A stretch of 64,000 nucleotides of DNA from Pseudodesulfovibrio cashew (lineage in GTDB: Bacteria; Desulfobacterota; Desulfovibrionia; Desulfovibrionales; Desulfovibrionaceae). Positions 56,734 to 64,000 of the stretch are shown piece after piece. The DNA lies in the NCBI RefSeq assembly GCF_009762795.1, contig NZ_CP046400.1, positions 2,891,501 through 2,955,500 on the forward strand, written 5' to 3'. Below the pieces are notes generated by a model. The model had not been told where the DNA came from, made no database searches, and saw only the letters and a program-made list of their open reading frames with translations. The position numbers were made by a program, and so were the translations under genes. Each line of letters opens with the position of its first letter. Within the stretch, counting starts at the first letter, position 1.

Positions 56734-57681
56734 ATGGCTAAGATTCTGGCGGCAGACATTGGCGGCACCAACAGCCGGTTTGCCTTGTTCGAGAGCGCGG
56801 GCGGCGAGTTGGTTATGGAAGATTCCATCTGGCTTGAGACGCATGGCGCAGCTACGTTTTCCGAGTTGGTCCAGCAGGTCTGGGACAGCGATTTTGCTGC
56901 CAGGCCTGGAGGATTCGAGAGCGTGGCCCTTGCCGTGGCCGGGGCTGTGATTCACGGCGTTGCCTGCCCGGTCCTTCCCAACGCGCCCTGGGGTGTTGAT
57001 CTACGGCAGGTGGATTTTGGTGTTAAGAAAGCCTGTCTTATAAATGATTTCGCAGCACAGGCCTATGCTTGCCGGACTCGAGCCGTGGTGGATGCGGTCG
57101 AAATTCAGCACGGAGTGGCTGATGACCGGGGCGTCATCGGCGTCATCGGTGCCGGGACCGGGCTGGGCTATTCGGCTTTATTGCCCGGCGAGGCAGAGTG
57201 GATAGCCCTGCCAAGTGAAGGCGGGCACATGGCATTTCCCTTTTCCGGTCCCGAAGAATACGAATACGCCGAGTTCAACCGTCGGGAGAGCGGCCGTAAT
57301 TGGCCTGAAGGCGATAGCGTGGTGACCGGGCTGGGGCTCCGGCTCGTGCACAAATTCCTGACTGGTGAGGACCGGGCGCCAAGAGAGATCTCCGAAATAT
57401 TGACGCCCGAGAGCGAGACTGCCCGGTGGTATGCGCGTTTTTATGGCCGAGCCTGCCGGAACTGGGCCATTGCGCTCATGTGTGAGGGCGGCCTCTATGT
57501 GGCGGGCGGCATTGCCGCCAAAAATCCCATGTTCGTCAAGATTCCGGAGTTTCTGGAGGAGTTTCACAACTCCCATGTATACGGCGCGTTTCTTCGTTCC
57601 GTTCCGATCCGTCTCAACGCCAACCAGGAAAGCGGATTGCTCGGCGCGGGATTCTACGCCATGCAACTGCTCGGCAGGTAG
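56734..57681 (+). CDS. glk: Glucokinase
   Basis: This 315-residue enzyme phosphorylates glucose with ATP. The Glk family signs are LAADIGGTNSRFALF (phosphate 1 site), VIGAGTGLGYSAL near 132 and ALPSEGGHMAFPF near 155. LYVAGGIAAKNP lies near 255. GGGAGG is about nine bases before the ATG. The TVP38-type gene starts seven bases downstream. Confidence 0.92.
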   Translation: MAKILAADIGGTNSRFALFESAGGELVMEDSIWLETHGAATFSELVQQVWDSDFAARPGGFESVALAVAGAVIHGVACPVLPNAPWGVDLRQVDFGVKKACLINDFAAQAYACRTRAVVDAVEIQHGVADDRGVIGVIGAGTGLGYSALLPGEAEWIALPSEGGHMAFPFSGPEEYEYAEFNRRESGRNWPEGDSVVTGLGLRLVHKFLTGEDRAPREISEILTPESETARWYARFYGRACRNWAIALMCEGGLYVAGGIAAKNPMFVKIPEFLEEFHNSHVYGAFLRSVPIRLNANQESGLLGAGFYAMQLLGR

Positions 57682-57688
57682 GCGTTCC

Positions 57689-58387
57689 ATGCAGGCAGGG
57701 ACCACCAAACGGCTGATCGTCATCGGCGTTGTCGTCACACTGGTCCTTTCCTATTTCCTTTTCGATTTCGGCCGTTTTTTTTCGCTGGAATACCTCAAGG
57801 CATCCCGCGAGCAGTTCCGGGAGCTCTATGCGGGGCATACCGTCCTGGTCCTGACTGCCTACTTTTGTCTCTATGTGGTCTCCACAGCCCTGGCGCTGCC
57901 AGCCGCAACGGTTATCACCCTGGCCGGCGGGGCGCTCTTCGGCTGGACTACCGGGGTCATCGTGGTCTCGTTCGCAAGCAGCATCGGCGCGGCCCTGGCT
58001 TTTCTGGTTTCGCGTTACCTTTTCCGGGACTGGGTGCAGTCCCGCTTCGGCGACAAGCTCGCACAGATCAATGGGGGCATAAAACGGGAGGGAGCTTTTT
58101 ACCTCTTCACCCTGCGCCTTATTCCCGCTTTTCCCTTTTTCGTCATCAATACGGTCATGGGACTCACACCCATGCGTCTTTCAACCTATTATTGGGTTTC
58201 GCAGGTGGGTATGTTTCCGGCCACAGTGGTCTACGTCAACGCGGGCAAGGAGTTGGGGCAGCTCGAATCGCTGTCGGGCCTGCTGTCGCCCAGCCTGATT
58301 GTTTCCTTCGCCATCCTCGGTCTGTTCCCCCTGGTCGTGAAGAAAGGCATGGACTGGTACAGGGGCAGGGGGGGCGCCCGTGGCTGA
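57689..58387 (+). CDS. TVP38/TMEM64 (DedA-superfamily VTT domain) membrane protein
   Basis: This 232-residue protein has about five or six membrane helices with the VTT-domain core LPAATVITLAGGALFGWTTG. FTLRLIPAFPFFVINTVMGL is the other conserved helix segment. Relatives are thought to move lipids across membranes. The last eight bases overlap the next gene, an FAD disulfide oxidoreductase. The same two domains occur fused in one protein in other bacteria, so a joint function is likely. The start at 57689 opens right before the first helix. Confidence 0.88.
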   Translation: MQAGTTKRLIVIGVVVTLVLSYFLFDFGRFFSLEYLKASREQFRELYAGHTVLVLTAYFCLYVVSTALALPAATVITLAGGALFGWTTGVIVVSFASSIGAALAFLVSRYLFRDWVQSRFGDKLAQINGGIKREGAFYLFTLRLIPAFPFFVINTVMGLTPMRLSTYYWVSQVGMFPATVVYVNAGKELGQLESLSGLLSPSLIVSFAILGLFPLVVKKGMDWYRGRGGARG

Positions 58388-59831
58388 ATACGATTTCGAC
58401 ATAGGCATCATCGGCGGCGGTGCGGCTGGCCTGACCGTGGCGTCCGGTGCCGCGCAGTTGGGGGCCAGAACGCTGCTTGTTGAGCGAGCTCCACGGCTTG
58501 GCGGCGACTGCCTGCACTACGGCTGCGTACCGAGCAAGACGCTCATCCGAACGGCGGCGGTCTATCACCGCATGCGCACGGCAGAGCGATACGGGTTGCC
58601 GTCTGTTGACTTGCCACCCGTGGATTTCAGGCAGGTGGCGACCCGCATCCAAACGGTAATTGATCGCATCCAGGTCCATGATTCCGAGGAGCGGTTTTGC
58701 AGCTTGGGCGTCAAGGTCGTGTTCGGCCTGGCATTCTTTGTCGACGAACATACTGTGGAGTGTGGCGGCAAACGGGTTACGGCGAGAAAGTGGGTCGTGG
58801 CAACCGGTTCTTCCCCGGCTGGCTTGCCCGTGCCAGGGTTGGAGGAAACCGGGTACTGGACCAACAAGGATATTTTTTCCCTGGATGAACTGCCCGAAAC
58901 GCTTTTGGTCATGGGGGGCGGCCCCATCGCCTGCGAGATGGCCCAGGCCTTTTCCCGGCTTGGATGCGAAGTTACCGTTCTCCAGCGAAACACCCAGCTT
59001 TTATCCCGCGAGGACCGGGACATGGCCGAGGTCGTGGCGGATTCGCTTCGCGCAGAAGGCATTCATCTGGAACTGGGCGCGGCCTTTCGGGAAGTGCGCC
59101 GGACGGGTGGGGGCGTAGAGGTCGAATTCGAGCGGGATGGCGAAGTGCATACCGCGCGTGGCGTCAACCTGCTGGTGGCGGCGGGGCGCAGGACCAACGT
59201 GGAAGGCCTCGGCCTGGATAACGCGGGCGTATCCTATGATCACAAGGGTATTGCCGTGGACGACCGGCTGCGTACTTCGCAAAAACATATTTTCGCGGCA
59301 GGGGATGTGACCGGAAAGTATCTCTTCACCCATGCCGCCGGCTACGAGGGGGGCGTCATCATCGCCAACGCCGTGTTGAGACTGCCCCGCAGGGCGGATT
59401 ACACTTGGTTGCCGTGGTGCACGTATACCGAGCCGGAACTGGCCAGCGTGGGGATGAATGAAAAAGCGGCGCAAAAGGCAGGCAGGGAGCATGCCATCTG
59501 GATCGAGGAGTTCGCGGATAACGACCGGGCCCTGGCCGAAGGCGCGACGGGCGGCCGGATCAAGCTGGTGCTGGACAGGAGGGAGAAGCCCCTGGGGGTG
59601 CAGATTGCGGGTCCGCACGCGGGCGAGTTGGCCTCGGAGTGGGTGGCGGCTCTCAATTCAGGCACCGGGCTTTCCACTCTGGCCTCGGCGGTCCATCCCT
59701 ATCCGACCCTGGCCGAGATCAACAAGCGGGTAGCGGGCAGGGTCATGTCTCCCAAGCTCTTTTCCGGCAAGGTGCGCAAGGCGTTGAGCTTTCTCTTCGG
59801 TTACAAGGGGCGGGCCTGCCAGCTTGATTAA
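58380..59831 (+). CDS. FAD-dependent pyridine nucleotide-disulfide oxidoreductase (mercuric-reductase-like)
   Basis: This 483-residue flavoprotein has the FAD loop [16 protein letters not shown] and the redox disulfide [15 protein letters not shown] near residue 45. The NAD(P) loop [20 protein letters not shown] lies near 180. A C-terminal dimerisation domain has [11 protein letters not shown] near 438, the His-Pro-Tyr dyad region of this family. It lacks the N-terminal heavy-metal domain and the C-terminal Cys-Cys pair of true MerA, so mercury reduction is unlikely. It starts at GTG inside the end of the TVP38 gene. Confidence 0.87.
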   Translation: MAEYDFDIGIIGGGAAGLTVASGAAQLGARTLLVERAPRLGGDCLHYGCVPSKTLIRTAAVYHRMRTAERYGLPSVDLPPVDFRQVATRIQTVIDRIQVHDSEERFCSLGVKVVFGLAFFVDEHTVECGGKRVTARKWVVATGSSPAGLPVPGLEETGYWTNKDIFSLDELPETLLVMGGGPIACEMAQAFSRLGCEVTVLQRNTQLLSREDRDMAEVVADSLRAEGIHLELGAAFREVRRTGGGVEVEFERDGEVHTARGVNLLVAAGRRTNVEGLGLDNAGVSYDHKGIAVDDRLRTSQKHIFAAGDVTGKYLFTHAAGYEGGVIIANAVLRLPRRADYTWLPWCTYTEPELASVGMNEKAAQKAGREHAIWIEEFADNDRALAEGATGGRIKLVLDRREKPLGVQIAGPHAGELASEWVAALNSGTGLSTLASAVHPYPTLAEINKRVAGRVMSPKLFSGKVRKALSFLFGYKGRACQLD

Positions 59832-59896
59832 TGGGTCAAACACGGGTAAGAGTCCGTCTCCTTTTTAGGCGTCACAAGTATAATGGAGGTCTGCAG

Positions 59897-60376
59897 GTGG
59901 GCAATTCGAGCTACACGAAAATGTTTCCCGTTTCCTGGGAGCAGTTGCATAGGGACTGCCGGGCGCTGGCCTGGCGTCTGATGGAGAGGGGGCCGTGGAA
60001 GGGCATCATCGCCATCACCCGGGGCGGCCTGGTTCCGGCTGCCATCCTGGCCCGGGAACTGGACATCCATCTCATCGACACCATCTGCCTTTCCAGTTAC
60101 GATTGGAAGGAGCAGGGCGATGCCAATATCCTCAAGCCCATAGATAATGACGGCGAGGGCTGGCTGCTCATCGACGACCTGGTCGACACCGGCAAGACGG
60201 CCAAGATCGTCAGGGACATGGTTCCGAAGGCTCATTTCGCCACGGTGTACGCCAAGCCGGCCGGTAGGCCTTTGGTCGAAACTTACATCACCGAAGTCAG
60301 CCAGGATACCTGGATTCTGTTCCCCTGGGACGCGGGTTCGCAGTTCGTGGAGCCCATCATTCAGGCCGGTGTGTAG
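59897..60376 (+). CDS. gpt: Xanthine(-guanine) phosphoribosyltransferase
   Basis: This 159-residue purine salvage enzyme joins xanthine or guanine to PRPP. The PRPP-binding loop [16 protein letters not shown] is near residue 95. [19 protein letters not shown] at the start and WILFPWDA at the end are typical of Gpt. It starts at GTG 59897, with GGAGG seven bases upstream; an in-frame ATG at 59831 would add a basic tail not expected in this family. It may share a transcript with the nucleoside importer operon downstream. Confidence 0.9.
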   Translation: MGNSSYTKMFPVSWEQLHRDCRALAWRLMERGPWKGIIAITRGGLVPAAILARELDIHLIDTICLSSYDWKEQGDANILKPIDNDGEGWLLIDDLVDTGKTAKIVRDMVPKAHFATVYAKPAGRPLVETYITEVSQDTWILFPWDAGSQFVEPIIQAGV

Positions 60377-60498
60377 GGCGAAAAAAAATTATCAGGAAAA
60401 TTCGTAGAGTATTCCCGGATCAGTCGCTGGGGTATTGCCCTTGAGCGCTCGCTGGGATAGTTGAATTTGATCCATATCACGCTAACGGAGAGGTCACC

Positions 60499-61635
<1,137 letters not shown>

Positions 61636-61650
61636 CGCAACGGACAGTCC

Positions 61651-62715
61651 GTGCTGAAGATCCGAAAAAGAGACGAACCCTGGAAGTGGGGCGCCCTGGT
61701 CATATTCCTGGGCGCCCTGCTCTTTTCCCTCGGCGTAAGCGCTCTGCTCCTTGCGGGGCAGGGTAAGGACGCCCTGCACGGCCTGGCCATCCTTTGGCAG
61801 GGAAGCTTCGGCTCCTACTGGGCGCTTGAGGGGGCGCTGCTCAAGGCGATTCCTCTCTTCCTCTGCTCCCTGGGAGTGGCCGTGGCATTTAGGATGCAGA
61901 TCTGGAACATCGGAGCTGAAGGGCAGTTTGCGCTGGGGGCCATCGGCGCTACCTGGATGGCTCTCTCATTTCCCGACCTGCCAGGGGCGGTGCTCCTGCC
62001 GCTCATGTTCATCATGGCCTTCATCCTCGGCGGCATCTGGGCGGTCATTCCGGCGGTGCTCAAGCTCCGACTTAGGGTCAACGAGATCATCTCGACTCTG
62101 ATGCTCAACTACATCGCCATCCAGCTGCTGGACTACTTGGTCTTCGGCGTGTGGAAGGACCCGACCAGCTTCGGCTTTCCCATGTCTCCTGAATTTTCTG
62201 CCGGTGCTGTAATTGGGGGCATCGGATCCAGCCGAGTGCATTGGGGTCTGCTCTTCTCCATTTTCGCAGGCATCGGGCTGTGGGCTTTGATGCGCTTCAC
62301 CCGCGTCGGGTTCGAGCTCAAGGCCTCGGGCGAGGGAGCGCGCGTGGCTCGTTACGCCAAGATTCGTTACGGTATGTTGGTCATGTTCGTCATGTGTCTT
62401 TCCGGCGGGTTCGCCGGATGGGCCGGATGCGTGGAGACCTCCGCCGTGCTCAACCGCCTCCAGCCGAGCCTCATGGTAGGCTATGGTTACACGGCCATTG
62501 TTGTGGCCTGGCTGGCCCGGCTCGAGCCGCTGAACATCGCCTTTGCCTCGTTCCTGCTGGCGGCGCTCAGGGTGGGGGTGGAGAACCTCCAGCTTGAGCT
62601 TCAGATTCCGGCTGCCTTTGGCGCGATAATGGAGGGCATGATCCTGCTTACGGTGTTGGCCGGGCAATTTTTCCTCATGTACACTCTGGAACGCGTCAAA
62701 CGGAAGGGGGAGTAA
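61651..62715 (+). CDS. Nucleoside ABC importer permease 1
   Basis: This 354-residue permease of the YufP/BMP branch has about nine to ten helices. Marks are WNIGAEGQFALGAIGATW near 90, the EIISTLMLNYIA coupling segment near 146 and GVELKASGEGARVARYAKI-like FELKASGEGARVARYAKI. It pairs with the next permease to form a heterodimer. It starts at GTG 61651. Confidence 0.93.
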   Translation: MLKIRKRDEPWKWGALVIFLGALLFSLGVSALLLAGQGKDALHGLAILWQGSFGSYWALEGALLKAIPLFLCSLGVAVAFRMQIWNIGAEGQFALGAIGATWMALSFPDLPGAVLLPLMFIMAFILGGIWAVIPAVLKLRLRVNEIISTLMLNYIAIQLLDYLVFGVWKDPTSFGFPMSPEFSAGAVIGGIGSSRVHWGLLFSIFAGIGLWALMRFTRVGFELKASGEGARVARYAKIRYGMLVMFVMCLSGGFAGWAGCVETSAVLNRLQPSLMVGYGYTAIVVAWLARLEPLNIAFASFLLAALRVGVENLQLELQIPAAFGAIMEGMILLTVLAGQFFLMYTLERVKRKGE

Positions 62716-62718
62716 GCT

Positions 62719-63636
62719 GTGACGGAATTCCTGATCCCGCTGTTTGCCGCCACCGTGCAATCCGGCACGCCCATCCTCTATGCCACCCTGGGCGAGATGA
62801 TGACGGAGAAGGGTGGCGTGCTCAACCTCGGGGTGGAAGGCATCATGTCCGTGGCTGCACTCGCCGCGTTTTTCGTCTCCATGTCCACGGGCTCGCCCTG
62901 GCTTGGCTTTCTGGCCGGCGGTGTGGCGGGCACGCTCATGGCCACGCTGCATGGCTTCGTCTGCATCACCTGCCTCGGCAACCAGGTGGTCTCGGGCCTT
63001 GCCCTGACCATTCTCGGCGTCGGGCTGACCAATTTTCTCGGCGTACCGTACGTCGGCCAGAGCGCACCCGGTTTCACTCCCTTTGATTTTCCGCTGCTGT
63101 CCTCCATTCCCTATCTCGGCGATATCTTTTTCAAGCACGACATGCTGGTCTACATCTCCTTTGTCGTGCCCTTCGTGTTTTGGTTTTTCTTCAGGCGCAC
63201 CAGCCTGGGGCTGCATGTTACGGCCACGGGCGAGATGCCTGCCGCCGCCGCTGCCGTTGGTCTGAAGCCGGTTGCGCTTCGCTATTTCGCGGTCATGGCG
63301 GGCGGATTCCTCATTGGACTGGGCGGGGCTTACCTATCCCTGGCCTACACCCATCTGTGGACCAACGGCCTGTCCGGCGGACGCGGCTGGATTGCGGTCG
63401 CTTTGGTCATTTTCGCCTTCTGGCGGCCAGGGCGAGCCGTTGCAGGGGCCTATCTTTTTGGCGGGGTCATGGCCTTTCAGCTCCGGCTGCAGGCCATGGG
63501 CACCCATCTGCCTTCCTCGTTGCTGCTCATGCTGCCCTATGCCTTGACGGTTCTGGTCCTCATCCTGTCCGCCGCGCGAGGCCGCCGCACCGACGCGCCC
63601 GCGGCCCTGGGCACCAACATCGAGCCGGAAGGGTAG
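62719..63636 (+). CDS. Nucleoside ABC importer permease 2
   Basis: This 305-residue permease of the YufQ branch has GEMMTEKGGVLNLGVEGIMS near 30 and LHVTATGEMPAAAAAVGLKP near 175, the usual coupling region. It starts at GTG three bases after the first permease ends, which suggests coupled translation. It completes the membrane part of the BMP importer. Confidence 0.94.
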   Translation: MTEFLIPLFAATVQSGTPILYATLGEMMTEKGGVLNLGVEGIMSVAALAAFFVSMSTGSPWLGFLAGGVAGTLMATLHGFVCITCLGNQVVSGLALTILGVGLTNFLGVPYVGQSAPGFTPFDFPLLSSIPYLGDIFFKHDMLVYISFVVPFVFWFFFRRTSLGLHVTATGEMPAAAAAVGLKPVALRYFAVMAGGFLIGLGGAYLSLAYTHLWTNGLSGGRGWIAVALVIFAFWRPGRAVAGAYLFGGVMAFQLRLQAMGTHLPSSLLLMLPYALTVLVLILSAARGRRTDAPAALGTNIEPEG

Positions 63637-63640
63637 GGCT

Positions 63641-64000
63641 ATGGCGGAACTCAAATTCGTTCGTCCGGCCCGCGTGCGCCTCCTGCCGGAGGGCACCCAA
63701 CCGGTGGTATCTCTCAAGGGCGTGACCAAGCGCTTCGGCAAGGTTGTGGCCAACGACTCCATTACGCTGGACATCTATCCGGGCAGGATCAAGGCCCTGC
63801 TGGGCGAGAACGGAGCGGGCAAATCGACCATGATGTCCATGCTGGCGGGCCGCTATCGCCCGGATGAGGGCACCATCGAGGTGGACGGCAACCCTGTCCG
63901 TTTCCATTCTTCCAAGGATGCCATCGCTGCGGGCATTGGCATGGTTTACCAGCACTTTATGCTTGTGGATTCCATGACCGTGGCCGAGAATGTGCTTCTG
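63641..64000 (+). CDS. Nucleoside ABC importer ATPase, 3' end outside window
   Basis: Only the first 120 codons are visible. They contain VVSLKGVTKRFGKVVANDS, Walker A GENGAGKSTMMSMLAG near 50 and the Q loop GMVYQHFMLVDSMTVAENV. This start matches the YufO-type ATPases, which carry two nucleotide-binding domains in about 500 residues. It energises the two permeases upstream. The ATG is four bases after the permease stop. Confidence 0.93.
   Translation, partial: MAELKFVRPARVRLLPEGTQPVVSLKGVTKRFGKVVANDSITLDIYPGRIKALLGENGAGKSTMMSMLAGRYRPDEGTIEVDGNPVRFHSSKDAIAAGIGMVYQHFMLVDSMTVAENVLL

Noticed and set aside
58380-59831. Calling the FAD oxidoreductase merA
   Set aside because: The N-terminal metal-binding domain and C-terminal cysteine pair of mercuric reductase are absent and no mer genes are nearby.
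59879-59884. TATAAT before gpt as a promoter
   Set aside because: It lies only 13 bases before the start codon, overlaps the ribosome site and has no -35 at a proper distance.

Overview
The window reads like a chromosome segment of a Gram-negative, anaerobic member of the Desulfovibrionaceae (Desulfovibrio or Pseudodesulfovibrio type). This is an inference from a long single-chain pyruvate:ferredoxin oxidoreductase, a complete outer-membrane and lipid A building set, a Tol-Pal system, fairly high GC and dense operons. No rRNA, CRISPR array, phage or insertion sequence was seen. Two tRNA genes (Lys-CTT, Asn-GTT) are present.

Layout. 1-2.7 kb: the 5' part of a DsbD-type reductase gene, tRNA-Lys, and a PEP-CTERM protein gene behind a good sigma-54 promoter. 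2.7-10.2 kb: pyruvate:ferredoxin oxidoreductase, an unusual fusion of an MFS transporter to the flavin transferase ApbE, and a metallo-beta-lactamase/rhodanese sulfur enzyme. 10.4-18.2 kb (minus strand): a Na/phosphate cotransporter with a hypothetical partner, a three-gene ABC export system (HlyD lipoprotein, ATPase, permease), a tiny membrane protein and an APC-type permease. 18.3-29.6 kb: tRNA-Asn, then lysS-lolC-lolD-bamA-skp-lpxD-fabZ-lpxA-lpxI, followed by a DUF89 phosphatase. This run couples lipoprotein release, outer-membrane protein insertion and lipid A synthesis. 29.6-37.1 kb: AsmA-like and YihY-like envelope proteins, then nth-tgt-ydcF on the minus strand, and cutA.

37.2-42.5 kb: three small-molecule kinase-like genes (PfkB type, aminoglycoside-phosphotransferase type, APS-kinase type), miaB, a bifunctional-nuclease-family gene and a PHP phosphoesterase. 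42.6-46.6 kb: tolQ-tolR-tolA-tolB-pal, with a possible 25-residue leader ORF running into pal, convergent with pgpA. 47.4-54.9 kb is an accessory-like stretch of short, loosely packed genes: a radical SAM protein, a methyltransferase, two GNAT acetyltransferases, a VOC protein, an autoregulated TetR repressor with a partner, a PaaI thioesterase and maf. It contains one clearly AT-rich gene for a winged-helix plus PD-(D/E)XK-like protein, probably acquired horizontally. 55-64 kb: a MotB-MotA type stator pair in reversed order; a glk / TVP38 / mercuric-reductase-like / gpt run; and a BMP-type nucleoside ABC importer whose ATPase gene runs off the end.

The best leads for something undescribed are the MFS-ApbE fusion, the sigma-54-driven PEP-CTERM gene, the AT-rich PD-(D/E)XK protein, the extra N-terminal domain on BamA, and the reversed stator pair.
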